From assembly GCA_022865865.1 (NCBI GenBank), contig JALHTN010000501.1, forward strand, positions 1 through 9,006: DNA of 9,006 nucleotides, written 5' to 3'. Position 1 is the first letter of the stretch, and each line of letters begins with the position of its first letter. The stretch is from Anaerolineales bacterium (GTDB taxonomy: Bacteria; Chloroflexota; Anaerolineae; Anaerolineales; UBA4823). The position numbers were made by a program, and so were the translations under genes. Shown piece by piece: positions 1 through 7,505 of this stretch. The notes under the pieces were generated by a model. The model did no database searches, was not told where the DNA came from, and was given only the letters and a program-made list of their open reading frames with translations.

Positions 1-457
1 AACATTGATCGTGAATGGAGAAAGCCACCAGGTTGACGTCAGCCCCACTACGCCCTTGCTCTGGGTGCTGCGTGATACGCTGGGATTAACCGGCACCAAG
101 TTCGGCTGCGGGCAGGGTTTGTGCGGCTCCTGCACCGTGCACCTGGATGGTGAAGCGGTCCGTTCCTGTCAAATCCCAGTATCCGCGGTATCCGCAAAAA
201 CCATCACCACCATCGAAGGATTGTCGGTCGATGGCGACCATCCCCTGCAGCAGGCCTGGCTTGCTGAAAAGGTGCCTCAATGCGGTTACTGCCAGCCGGG
301 TCAGATCATGACTGCCGCGGCCATGCTCGCCAATAATCCGCTACCCAACGACGCGCAGATAGATGCCGCCATGTCAGGCGTCTTATGCCGCTGCGGAACT
401 TACCAGAGGATTCGCAAAGCCATCCACCGCGCCGCGGGCAACGGAGGCGGATTATGA
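1..457 (+). CDS. [2Fe-2S] small subunit of a molybdenum hydroxylase (IorA-like), 5' partial
   Basis: This is the electron-transfer subunit of a xanthine dehydrogenase/isoquinoline 1-oxidoreductase type enzyme. It passes electrons from the molybdenum site of its partner through two [2Fe-2S] clusters. Counting the TTG codon at position 5 as residue 1, the plant-ferredoxin cluster ligands are C35, C40, C43 and C55 (CGQGLCGSC then C). The second, helical domain supplies C93 and C96 (QCGYCQPGQ) and C128 and C130 ([14 protein letters not shown]), so all eight ligands are present. The frame is open to the left edge, with an in-frame ACA before the TTG. Relatives usually begin M-x-TLxVNG, so only a few residues are probably missing, and the TTG is more likely an internal Leu than the start. 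There is no signal peptide. The TGA overlaps the start of the large subunit gene (ATGA), which implies one operon and translational coupling. The substrate cannot be read from this subunit. Confidence 0.93.
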   Translation, partial: TLIVNGESHQVDVSPTTPLLWVLRDTLGLTGTKFGCGQGLCGSCTVHLDGEAVRSCQIPVSAVSAKTITTIEGLSVDGDHPLQQAWLAEKVPQCGYCQPGQIMTAAAMLANNPLPNDAQIDAAMSGVLCRCGTYQRIRKAIHRAAGNGGGL

Positions 458-2514
458 GCGCAAGCAAAGATCTCAACCGGCGCGAGTTTCTCAAATCATT
501 CGCCACTGGCGGCGCAGGTTTGCTGGTCGGCATTTACCTTTCCGGCTGCGGTGATTCTCCAACCCTCACACCTACGGTCGCAACCTCTCCTACCGCTACA
601 GATGAACCCACTGCCGAACCAACCGAGACACCTCGACCCACTCCTAATCCTGAGGCCACCTTTGAAGCTGGCATCTTTATCCAGGTCGACGGCCGCGGCA
701 TGGTTACCGGCTACATCCCCCGCACAGAATTAGGACAGGGAACCCTCACCTCGCTGGCCATGATTATCGCGGAGGAGATGGATCAGCCGCTCGATCAAGT
801 TCAGATCGTACACAGCTCCCTGGACCCGGCTAATGGCGATCTGCGCACCGGCGGCAGCGACAGCATAAGTTCCTATTTCACTCGTCTGAGTAAAACCGCA
901 TCAATTGCTCGCGCTACACTGGTCACCGCAGCTGCCAGATTATGGGATGTACCCTATGAATCTTGTAGCACCGAGAGCGGTCAGGTGATCCATGAAGAGA
1001 CAGGAAATTGGTTCACCTACGCTGAACTGGTTGAGACTGCTGCTGAAATACCTGTATCCGATGTCGTCAGCTACGCCGAGACCAAAGATGCTGAAAACTA
1101 TCAAATCATCGGCACTCCGGTCGCTGATCTGGACTCCCAGGCAATGGTGGATGGCAGCACGATTTATGGCTCTGACATCACCCTGCCAGGCATGCTGTAT
1201 GCTGCTTTAGCATTTCCTCCGGTACTGCGTGGAAGGGTAGCAGGATTTGTTGCCAGCATGGCTTTAGAAGTTCCTGGCGTACGCCAGGTGTTTGCGATCG
1301 ACAGCGGCGTAGCGGTCGTTGCAGAGAATACCTGGGCTGCCCTCCAGGGACAGCGCGCATTAGAAGTGACCTGGGAGCCAGGCGACAATGCTCTTCTCAG
1401 CAGCTCATCCGTGAGGGAAGAATTTTTGGGCAGCCTGGAGACATTCCCGGACACATCTGCAGCTGAGGATTCACAAATTCTTGAAGCCGTGTATGAAGTA
1501 CCTTTTTATACCCATGCTCCCCTTGAACCCATGAATTGCGTCGCCGATGTAACCAGCAGCCGCTGCGAGGTCTGGGCGCCGACTCAGAATCCAGGCCAGG
1601 CCTTGTCGCGCATCAGCTACCTCACCGGGCTTCCAAGGGCAAACATTCAATTCCATATACCCCGGGTTGGTGGAGGCTTTGGCCGACGACTGCAGGTGGA
1701 CTATGTTGAACAGGCGGTGCAGATTTCCTCGCAGGCAGGCGCGCCGGTCAAGCTCTTGTGGACTCGCGAACAGGACACCCAGCATGGTTTTTTTCACCCC
1801 CTCAGTGTGCACCATGCCAGCGTAAATCTAGGGGAATTGGGTTTACCCCGCATCAGCTCGCAGACTTTCCAAAGTTGGGATGATTTGACCTATGCCTGGC
1901 GATCGGTCACCAACTTTACCGATGCCTTCGTCCGGGAATGCTTCCTGGATGAGATGGCTTTCGCCCTCGGACGAGATCCTTACGATTTACGCATTGAGCT
2001 CTTGCCCAGCTCACTGCACAGTGTTCTGGAAGTTGCCGCTCGTAACGGGAGTTGGGGAGATCCTTTGCCACCAGGTTGGGGACGCGGGATCGCCTGCTGG
2101 TCCACCTGGAATGTGACCCCGGTAGCGCAAGTTGCGGAAGTTTCTGTATCAGCAGATGGATCGGTGCAGGTGCAGCGCGTGGTTTGCGCCATTGATTGCG
2201 GATTGGTCGTCAATCCAGACATGGTAATAGCTCAGATGGAAGGGGGTATTGTGTGGGGATTGACGGCAGCCTTGAAAGGAGCCATTGACATCGAGAATGG
2301 CGCCGTCGTCCAAAGCAACTTCGACGACTATCCTCTTTTGCAGCTGCATGAAATGCCCCAGGTGGAGGTTCATCTCGTATCCAGGGACAGGCAACCGACC
2401 GGTGTCGGTGAGATGGGCGTCCCCCCCGCCGCACCGGCTGTATTGAATGCTATCTTCGCAGCTACCGGCAAACGCATCCGTCATCTACCTGTCCGGCCGG
2501 AGGATTTGCTGTAG
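454..2514 (+). CDS. Molybdopterin-binding large subunit, IorB/xanthine dehydrogenase family, Tat-exported lipoprotein
   Basis: Catalytic subunit (686 aa) of a molybdenum hydroxylase. Start ATG 454 is chosen because GGAGG (443-447) lies 6 bp upstream, it overlaps the upstream stop, and it places NRREFLK (residues 8-14) as a Tat motif; a longer in-frame ATG at 385 would bury the signal. A hydrophobic stretch ends in LSGC, with lipobox C32, followed by a Pro/Thr-rich linker to about residue 67. Family landmarks follow: TELGQG (91-96), RTGGS (131-135), [13 protein letters not shown] (244-256), HAPLEPMNC (354-362), EVWAPTQNP (372-380), GGGFGRR (406-412), WRSV (482-485) and GVGE at 650-653, with E653 as the expected catalytic glutamate, then the [15 protein letters not shown] tail. 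The length is near the low end for IorB, and the stretch around 465-482 looks contracted. The substrate is unknown; relatives act on N-heterocycles and aldehydes. No cytochrome partner or cofactor-maturation gene is in view. Confidence 0.9.
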   Translation: MSASKDLNRREFLKSFATGGAGLLVGIYLSGCGDSPTLTPTVATSPTATDEPTAEPTETPRPTPNPEATFEAGIFIQVDGRGMVTGYIPRTELGQGTLTSLAMIIAEEMDQPLDQVQIVHSSLDPANGDLRTGGSDSISSYFTRLSKTASIARATLVTAAARLWDVPYESCSTESGQVIHEETGNWFTYAELVETAAEIPVSDVVSYAETKDAENYQIIGTPVADLDSQAMVDGSTIYGSDITLPGMLYAALAFPPVLRGRVAGFVASMALEVPGVRQVFAIDSGVAVVAENTWAALQGQRALEVTWEPGDNALLSSSSVREEFLGSLETFPDTSAAEDSQILEAVYEVPFYTHAPLEPMNCVADVTSSRCEVWAPTQNPGQALSRISYLTGLPRANIQFHIPRVGGGFGRRLQVDYVEQAVQISSQAGAPVKLLWTREQDTQHGFFHPLSVHHASVNLGELGLPRISSQTFQSWDDLTYAWRSVTNFTDAFVRECFLDEMAFALGRDPYDLRIELLPSSLHSVLEVAARNGSWGDPLPPGWGRGIACWSTWNVTPVAQVAEVSVSADGSVQVQRVVCAIDCGLVVNPDMVIAQMEGGIVWGLTAALKGAIDIENGAVVQSNFDDYPLLQLHEMPQVEVHLVSRDRQPTGVGEMGVPPAAPAVLNAIFAATGKRIRHLPVRPEDLL

Positions 2515-2544
2515 GACTTTGAGGTGTCCAGCTCTGGTCGCGCA

Positions 2545-2559
2545 GCGCAGTTTCTGCGT
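2545..2559 (+). other. Small GC-rich hairpin downstream of the large subunit gene
   Basis: GCGCAG (2545-2550) and CTGCGT (2554-2559) can pair as six base pairs including one G-U, with a TTT loop, 30 bp after the molybdenum hydroxylase stop. No T-run follows, so it is at best a weak or factor-dependent terminator. The rest of the gap 2515-2697 shows no ORF. It holds an 8-bp direct repeat AAACCAGG at 2579-2586 and 2652-2659 of doubtful meaning. Confidence 0.25.
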
Positions 2560-2613
2560 GGCACACTACTTCAATCCCAAACCAGGTCTCTGATCTATCT
2601 TTACAAGATTCGA

Positions 2614-2624
2614 TATACTATACT
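2614..2624 (+). promoter_or_regulatory. Candidate -10 region for the two-component operon
   Basis: Two overlapping TATACT hexamers (2614-2619 and 2619-2624) lie 74-84 bp before the response regulator start, in an otherwise mixed-composition gap after a completed operon. Each is one base from the TATAAT consensus. No good -35 box sits 16-18 bp upstream, so this is a weak prediction based on the -10 alone. Confidence 0.3.
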
Positions 2625-2683
2625 GGTGCAGCACGATCCCCATTTTCCTGTAAACCAGGGTTCTTGATGAAAAGCCCCGCATA

Positions 2684-2690
2684 AGAGAGG
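2684..2690 (+). promoter_or_regulatory. Ribosome binding site that decides the response regulator start
   Basis: AGAGAGG ends 7 bp before ATG 2698 but only 1 bp before the in-frame GTG at 2692. The spacing supports ATG 2698 as the true start. Confidence 0.6.
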
Positions 2691-2697
2691 CGTGGAT

Positions 2698-3414
2698 ATG
2701 GAAAAGAAACACCACATTCTATTAGTTGATGACGAGCAGGACATCACTTCAAACCTGTCTGCCTACCTGAATCGATCCGGATTCGAGACCTCGACGGCCG
2801 GTGATGGGGAAGAAGCTTTACGACAGGTAGAGCTCCGCTCTCCGGATTTGATCGTCCTGGATGTGCTCATGCCCAAGGTGGATGGACGCGAAGTACTGCG
2901 CCAGCTGCGCCAGGCGGATGATTGGACTCCCGTGATCTTGCTGACCCAGGTTGGTGAAGCCAGCGAGAGGGCTATGGCCCTGGAAGAGGGGGCTGACGAT
3001 TATCTCAACAAGCCTTTTGATCCCCACGAGCTGGTGGCGCGCATGCGCGCCGTTCTGCGCCGCGCCCGGCCTGGTCGTCCTCCGTTGAGCGCCGCCTGGG
3101 TGCTGATCAGCGGCGATTTACGTTTCGACCGCCAGGCCCGCCGGGCATACCTGGGAGATCAAGAACTTACCCTGACTCCTAAAGCGCTTCTGCTGCTGGA
3201 ATACTTAATGACCCACCCCGACGAGCTGCTCAGCCGCGAGCGGCTGCTGGATGTCGTCTGGGGATGGGAATACCCGGTTGGATCCCGGGCAGTCGATACC
3301 CGCATCGCCGAACTCAGACGCATCCTCGCTGATGATGCTGGCGATCCACTTTATATTGAGACTGTCCCCAGCCTGGGCTACCGCTTCATCAGTCCAGTAG
3401 AAACCACAAAATGA
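2698..3414 (+). CDS. OmpR/PhoB-family DNA-binding response regulator
   Basis: This is a 238-aa transcription regulator phosphorylated by a histidine kinase, almost certainly the one encoded next to it. The receiver domain covers about residues 5-120: acidic pair D11/D12 (LLVDDE), phospho-acceptor D55 (IVLDVLMP), switch residue T83 (ILLTQ) and K105 (YLNKPFDP). A winged-helix Trans_reg_C domain covers about 138-233, with LTPKALLLLEYLM, SRERLLDVVWGW, the recognition-helix region RAVDTRIAELRRIL and the terminal wing YIETVPSLGYRF. Every key residue is present and the length is typical of the family. ATG 2698 is preferred over GTG 2692 on ribosome-binding-site spacing. The stop overlaps the kinase start by 4 bp. 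Targets are unknown; the kinase gene and the exported-protein genes downstream are the first candidates by position. The domain assignment is very secure. Confidence 0.95.
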   Translation: MEKKHHILLVDDEQDITSNLSAYLNRSGFETSTAGDGEEALRQVELRSPDLIVLDVLMPKVDGREVLRQLRQADDWTPVILLTQVGEASERAMALEEGADDYLNKPFDPHELVARMRAVLRRARPGRPPLSAAWVLISGDLRFDRQARRAYLGDQELTLTPKALLLLEYLMTHPDELLSRERLLDVVWGWEYPVGSRAVDTRIAELRRILADDAGDPLYIETVPSLGYRFISPVETTK

Positions 3415-4322
3415 AACGCAGCTGGTTCTTACTTCTCCTGCCAGGCATATTGGGATTATTGTTAAAATTCACCTTCGAGCGCGGCTGGCTCGAGAATTCT
3501 GTTGTTTATCTGCGCATCGACCTTGGTACCCTGGCTCTTCTGCTCGGTATTACCCTCACCATCCTGCTCTTTATCATTTGGGGGATTTTCATCTGGCAGG
3601 ACCGCCAGTTCAACCAGGAATTCCTTCAGTTTCAAGCCACCGCGGCTGAAGAACGTCGCCAGTTTCTACGACGTCTAGATCATGAACTGAAAAACCCGCT
3701 CACCGCCATCCAGGCTGGTTTGGTAAACCTCGAGGATGACGGGAATGAAGCCGCGATCCAGAGCATCAAAACCCAAACTCAACGTCTTAGCCGCCTGGTC
3801 GCCGATTTGCGCAAACTGGCTGAATTAGAAACCCGCCCGATCGAGCGCGCCCCGGTGGATCTTACTGCCGTCCTCGAAGAAACTGTTGCCATCGTCCAGG
3901 AAGATCCAGGTGCGAACGAGCGTTCAATCAGCCTCAGCCTGCCCCAGGCTCCCTGGCCGCTGCCCGAGGTCCAGGGCGACGAAGATCTGCTGCTGCTCGC
4001 CTTGATTAATTTGCTGAGCAATGCGGTCAAGTTCTCTGGACCGGGTTCCCGGATCGAGGTGCGCGCCTTCGAAGATGCGGAAATGGTGATCATAGAGGTT
4101 GCCGACACCGGTCCTGGCATTCCAGAGGCAGAGGTGCCTTTCGTCTGGCAGGAGCTCTACCGGGGGCGCAGTGCGCGCGGTGTGCCTGGCAGCGGCTTGG
4201 GATTAGCCCTGGTGCGAGCCATCACCGAACGCCACGGGGGACAGGTGTCCATTCGCAGCCGGATTCAACAGGGTACAGTGGTCACCATGAAACTCCCGAT
4301 TGGCGAGGTTACCAAACAGTAA
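3411..4322 (+). CDS. Sensor histidine kinase, two TM segments, minimal sensor region
   Basis: A 303-aa membrane histidine kinase that should phosphorylate the regulator encoded immediately upstream. TM1 is about residues 5-20 and TM2 about 40-62, leaving only some 20 residues outside the membrane. No HAMP or PAS domain is seen. A short charged, probably coiled-coil stretch (63-86) leads directly into the HisKA H-box RRLDHELKNPLTAI with phospho-acceptor H91. The ATPase domain is complete: N-box LINLLSNAVKFS (about 198-209), G1 DTGPGIP (232-238) and G2 GSGLGLAL (260-267). The ATG overlaps the regulator's TGA and has no clear Shine-Dalgarno of its own, so translation is probably coupled. The lack of a sensor domain suggests that it reads a membrane or envelope state, or a partner protein, rather than binding a soluble ligand. 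That last point is inference. Confidence 0.93.
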   Translation: MKRSWFLLLLPGILGLLLKFTFERGWLENSVVYLRIDLGTLALLLGITLTILLFIIWGIFIWQDRQFNQEFLQFQATAAEERRQFLRRLDHELKNPLTAIQAGLVNLEDDGNEAAIQSIKTQTQRLSRLVADLRKLAELETRPIERAPVDLTAVLEETVAIVQEDPGANERSISLSLPQAPWPLPEVQGDEDLLLLALINLLSNAVKFSGPGSRIEVRAFEDAEMVIIEVADTGPGIPEAEVPFVWQELYRGRSARGVPGSGLGLALVRAITERHGGQVSIRSRIQQGTVVTMKLPIGEVTKQ

Positions 4323-4353
4323 CAAATAGTTTCAGTATCGCCATCAAGTGATG

Positions 4354-4384
4354 TAAGGATCGTAACAAGCACCCGTTATCCTTG
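4354..4384 (+). promoter_or_regulatory. Imperfect inverted repeat upstream of the first module gene
   Basis: AAGGAT (4355-4360) with AAC (4364-4366) on the left arm faces GTT (4375-4377) and ATCCTT (4378-4383) on the right, leaving three unpaired bases (CGT) on the left and an 8-base loop. It lies in the 118-bp gap between the kinase and the first module gene. It could be an operator or a small RNA hairpin. No T-run follows, so it is not a classic terminator. GTAACAA also occurs twice, at 4319-4325 and 4362-4368. Confidence 0.3.
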
Positions 4385-4428
4385 AATTATCTCAAATCTC
4401 TGAAGATCAGCTCTCTGGTCGGATGGGC

Positions 4429-4433
4429 AAGGA
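4429..4433 (+). promoter_or_regulatory. Ribosome binding site that decides the start of the first module gene
   Basis: AAGGA lies 7 bp before ATG 4441, inside the reading frame that would begin at ATG 4423. The upstream ATG has no comparable site, so 4441 is the preferred start. Confidence 0.55.
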
Positions 4434-4440
4434 ATTCAAG

Positions 4441-5949
4441 ATGAACTTTCTTACCGTACCAAATCTTACCCGCAGCATATTTTTTATAGCCCTGCTTGTG
4501 GCCATGACCGCTTGCGCTGTCTTACCAGGCACCCTTGAAGTCAGCCTGCAGCCAGAAGCACAAGTCGTACCTCAACCCACAATCCTGGAGGAACTCAATC
4601 CTTTAGAAGATGTAAAAACTGAAGGTGCGCAATCGGTTGGAACCATCAACGGCAAGGTTTGCTATCCCGGCGAAGTCATTCCTGAAATGACATTATTTTT
4701 TCAAGAAATGTCCAGTCAGCAAATAACCGAACTATCCATAGCTGAAAATCAAAGCAGCTATATCTATAATCTAACTCCTGGACAATATATCGTCTATGCT
4801 TACCTCAACAGCGGTTCATCGCTGGGTGGCTCATACTCAAATGCAGTCTTGTGCGGGTTGGGCGCATCTTGTTCCGATCATTCGCTGGTCCAATTTGATG
4901 TTAAACCCGGAGAGACATTAAGCGCCATCGATATCTGTGACTGGTATGCCCCCGAAACCATCCCCTCCGATCCGAGAGCCGTCTTGGCTCCATTGGTCAG
5001 CATGGTTTACAGAACAAGCGCAGGTGATTACTATTGGATCGGAGCCAATGGCAGCTCAAATTTGATTTTGAGTGGGGGAGATTTGGCAGTTCCCTATTCT
5101 GGCTCTTTCGGTGTTTACTCCGCAAATAATGATTTACAGGCGATCGATTTGTTTACTGGTGAGGGGTACCAGCTTACCAATTCCCCCGATTTGCATGAAT
5201 CCAGCTACCATTTCGATGTGGGATTGCCTGAAGAAATATTATTCACTGCATTTCCCACTGGCGAAGAGATCGGACCCGGATATACAGGTGGGCTGTTTAT
5301 CATCGAAATGGATGGCACCAACCAACGCACCATCGATGATGAACACAACGCAGGCAATTTTGACGCTTCCTCTGATGGCCAGATGATCGCCTATGGAGCC
5401 GGAGAAACAGCTTTCCTATATAACTGGGAGACCGGTATTGAAACATTCAATCCCCGGGATTACGGAATGGACAGCCCCAAAGGGCAAGTCATTACCAGCC
5501 CATCCTGGTCTCCCGGCGGAGATAAACTAGCCTGGTTCGTGAGCGGATTCTTTGACGAACAAGCCACACAGGGTTTTGGTATTTTCGATATGTTTGATAA
5601 GACATTTCGATTAATCCATCCCTTCCAATCTCTGGGAATGGATGTCACCCCACCGCCTGCAGTATGGAGCTATGACGATGAATGGCTTGCCATTTCTGTT
5701 TTTGATCAGGACCCTGCGCGCAGCGGCGTTTGGTTGGTGAATCTGCTCAACCCGGGGCAGGAGATCTTCATGGGCACCGGCAGCAGCAACCCGGTATTTG
5801 GTCCCTGGGGAAAGGATAAAAAGATCCTGACCTACTTCAAGTTTGATCAGACCCGGGGGGAGAGCAGCACCTGGATTTTCGACCTGGTCAGCGGCGAACA
5901 CCAGCTGGCTCCCTTGCCCCCTGAAGCTCAAGTCATCGCCTGGCGGTAA
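4441..5949 (+). CDS. Lipoprotein with Cys-rich DWYA module and WD40-like beta-propeller (paralogue A)
   Basis: A 502-aa predicted lipoprotein of unknown function. Residues 1-24 form a signal with a hydrophobic core and MTAC, giving lipidated C25. A linker (26-65) follows. The module shared with the next two genes spans about 67-170: GTINGKVCYPGEVIP at the front, then SIAENQSSY, LTPGQYIVYAY, CGLGASCSDH and IDICDWYA, with cysteines C74, C138, C144 and C166. The remainder (about 185-502) resembles a WD40-like/TolB-type propeller. Weak repeats can be seen near 308-318 (ASSDGQMIAYG), 353-365 (PSWSPGGDKLAWF), 407-418 (AVWSYDDEWLAIS) and 451-465. No catalytic motif is evident, and propellers of this type usually bind proteins or glycans. 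It is colinear with the next gene over its whole length, so a tandem duplication is likely. The start was chosen on ribosome-binding-site spacing. By eye, the first two thirds look more AT-rich than the end. Confidence 0.85.
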   Translation: MNFLTVPNLTRSIFFIALLVAMTACAVLPGTLEVSLQPEAQVVPQPTILEELNPLEDVKTEGAQSVGTINGKVCYPGEVIPEMTLFFQEMSSQQITELSIAENQSSYIYNLTPGQYIVYAYLNSGSSLGGSYSNAVLCGLGASCSDHSLVQFDVKPGETLSAIDICDWYAPETIPSDPRAVLAPLVSMVYRTSAGDYYWIGANGSSNLILSGGDLAVPYSGSFGVYSANNDLQAIDLFTGEGYQLTNSPDLHESSYHFDVGLPEEILFTAFPTGEEIGPGYTGGLFIIEMDGTNQRTIDDEHNAGNFDASSDGQMIAYGAGETAFLYNWETGIETFNPRDYGMDSPKGQVITSPSWSPGGDKLAWFVSGFFDEQATQGFGIFDMFDKTFRLIHPFQSLGMDVTPPPAVWSYDDEWLAISVFDQDPARSGVWLVNLLNPGQEIFMGTGSSNPVFGPWGKDKKILTYFKFDQTRGESSTWIFDLVSGEHQLAPLPPEAQVIAWR

Positions 5950-5984
5950 TATATTCGCATTTTGTTAATCATTTACCCATAATG

Positions 5985-5990
5985 AGAGGA
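5985..5990 (+). promoter_or_regulatory. Ribosome binding site that decides the start of the second module gene
   Basis: AGAGGA lies 9 bp before ATG 6000 and overlaps the other in-frame ATG at 5982, which has no site of its own. ATG 6000 is preferred; it also gives a compact lipoprotein signal. Confidence 0.55.
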
Positions 5991-5999
5991 TTAAAGTTA

Positions 6000-7505
6000 A
6001 TGGTCCAAAAGTTGTTATTCTCAGCCGTAATCATCATTCTCATCACCACTGCATGTGCTCCTCTTGGGGGCACGCTGGAGGTTGGCTTCATTACAGAAAC
6101 ACCAGAGCCAGGAATAATGCCCAGTCCAACTCCCATTCCGCCCACCCAAACACCGGTCTCAATCAGCGATCAAGGTGTCGTGACGGGCAGGATATGCTAC
6201 CCGAGTGAGGCCATACCCGCCCTGACGGCCTATTTTGTTAACCAGGACACGGATCAGTTCTCCCAGCTGTCGATCGCCGAAAATCAGGACAGCTATTCCC
6301 TGGAGCTCGAGCCTGGTGATTATGTCGCCTTCGCATACCGCGCAGGGGAGTCAATAACATTGGGTGGCATGTACTCCCAGGCCGTCGCCTGCGGCTTAAC
6401 CCCGGAATGCACCGATCACACTCTCTTGGAATTTGCAGTCCTCCCCGGGGATACCACGGGTGGTATTGACATCTGCGACTGGTATGCCCAGGATCTGCTG
6501 CCGCCGCTTCCGGGTCAGAGCTCGCAGGCTGGGCCATACCAGGACATCGCCGGGTTGGTCTATACCGACATCCCTGCCGATGAAACATGGATCATCGATC
6601 CGCTCGGCTTTCCCCAACGACTTTATCCCGAGCGGGATGCCAAGCCCTCTCCTGATGGCGGCCGCGTTCTCCTGGATCGGAATGATGATATCTGGCTTGT
6701 GGATTTAATCAGCGGCGAGCAAACGAACCTCACCGCTGACACCAATCGACTGGAAGGGGGCGGTCAGTGGTGGCCTGCCAACCCGGGGGTGATCGTCTTC
6801 AAATCTGTGGATGGTGAATGGGGGGGGATGGGCTCCGGCCAGGCTTCCATTATTCACCAGGATGGAAGTGAATACCAGGTGCTGGATGAAAACTCTTCTT
6901 TCTGGAGCCCGGCTCCTTCTCCGGATGGGAACACCATCTTATACATTACCGGCGATGCAGCCTGGTTGTATCATCTGGACACCGGCAAAGACCCATTTAA
7001 TTTTGCAGAGTTTGGATTAATTCCGCCAGAAGACTTCAAATTAGGCATACCTTCCTGGTCTCCGGATGGAAGCAAGCTAGCCTGGTGGATGGGTGGTTCC
7101 TTTAGTGGTGGAGAATGGGTGATAGCCCTGGTGATATTCGATCTGCCATCAAAATCACACCAATTCGTGCACCAGTATCAGTCGATTGGAGGTGGTTCAG
7201 GCGTATGGGGGTCGCCTGCCCTATGGAGCCCGGATGGCGAGTGGCTGGCCTATACCACCCAGGGATTGGGTCGCGTGCCAGATCTGGTCGTCATGCGCGT
7301 CGATGGAAGCGAGTTCACAAATTTAGGTAGTGGCGCCACGCCTATGTGGAGTCCGTACAGCAGCAAGCTGATCTTCCTGCGTCCTGACCCGGGTGGTGGG
7401 ACTTTCCTCGAGGATGATCTTATGATCATTAATCGTGAAGACTGGTTGGCAACCCCCCTCGATCTACCTCCAGGGAGCCGGCATATCCAGTGGGGGTTGC
7501 GCTGA
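6000..7505 (+). CDS. Lipoprotein with Cys-rich DWYA module and WD40-like beta-propeller (paralogue B)
   Basis: A 501-aa predicted lipoprotein, the tandem paralogue of the preceding gene. The signal is short and ends in TTAC, giving C19, and is followed by APLGGTLEV, which echoes AVLPGTLEV in the neighbour. A Pro/Thr-rich linker (about 33-55) follows. The shared module spans about 59-163: VVTGRICYPSEAIP, SIAENQDSY, LEPGDYVAFAY, CGLTPECTDH and IDICDWYA, with C66, C131, C137 and C159. The WD40-like propeller is clearer here, with repeats near 216-224 (PSPDGGRVL), 306-315 (PSPDGNTILY), 351-362 (PSWSPDGSKLAW), 407-417 (ALWSPDGEWLAY) and 448-458 (PMWSPYSSKLIFL). The 50-bp gap after paralogue A contains no terminator and no convincing promoter, so the two are probably cotranscribed. 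Function is unknown. It is an extracytoplasmic, membrane-anchored binding protein by architecture only. Confidence 0.87.
   Translation: MVQKLLFSAVIIILITTACAPLGGTLEVGFITETPEPGIMPSPTPIPPTQTPVSISDQGVVTGRICYPSEAIPALTAYFVNQDTDQFSQLSIAENQDSYSLELEPGDYVAFAYRAGESITLGGMYSQAVACGLTPECTDHTLLEFAVLPGDTTGGIDICDWYAQDLLPPLPGQSSQAGPYQDIAGLVYTDIPADETWIIDPLGFPQRLYPERDAKPSPDGGRVLLDRNDDIWLVDLISGEQTNLTADTNRLEGGGQWWPANPGVIVFKSVDGEWGGMGSGQASIIHQDGSEYQVLDENSSFWSPAPSPDGNTILYITGDAAWLYHLDTGKDPFNFAEFGLIPPEDFKLGIPSWSPDGSKLAWWMGGSFSGGEWVIALVIFDLPSKSHQFVHQYQSIGGGSGVWGSPALWSPDGEWLAYTTQGLGRVPDLVVMRVDGSEFTNLGSGATPMWSPYSSKLIFLRPDPGGGTFLEDDLMIINREDWLATPLDLPPGSRHIQWGLR

Noticed and set aside
385..453. In-frame ATG at 385 as the start of the molybdopterin subunit
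   Set aside because: It would add 23 basic residues before the Tat motif and overlap the small subunit gene by 73 bp. ATG 454 has GGAGG at the right distance and the usual ATGA coupling.
2149..2484. Minus-strand reading frame of 111 codons inside the molybdopterin subunit gene
   Set aside because: It is a shadow of a strongly conserved plus-strand coding region that carries the GVGE active-site motif. It has no domain-like sequence of its own.
2692..2697. GTG at 2692 as the start of the response regulator
   Set aside because: It is only 1 bp from the AGAGAGG site. ATG 2698 has a 7-bp spacing.
5962..5983. TTGTTA with CATAAT as a promoter for paralogue B
   Set aside because: The spacer is only 10 bp, so the boxes cannot work together. 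Cotranscription with paralogue A is simpler.
6238..6588. Minus-strand reading frame of 116 codons inside paralogue B
   Set aside because: It is rich in Arg, Pro and Cys, as antisense shadows are, and it lies opposite the conserved module and the start of the propeller.
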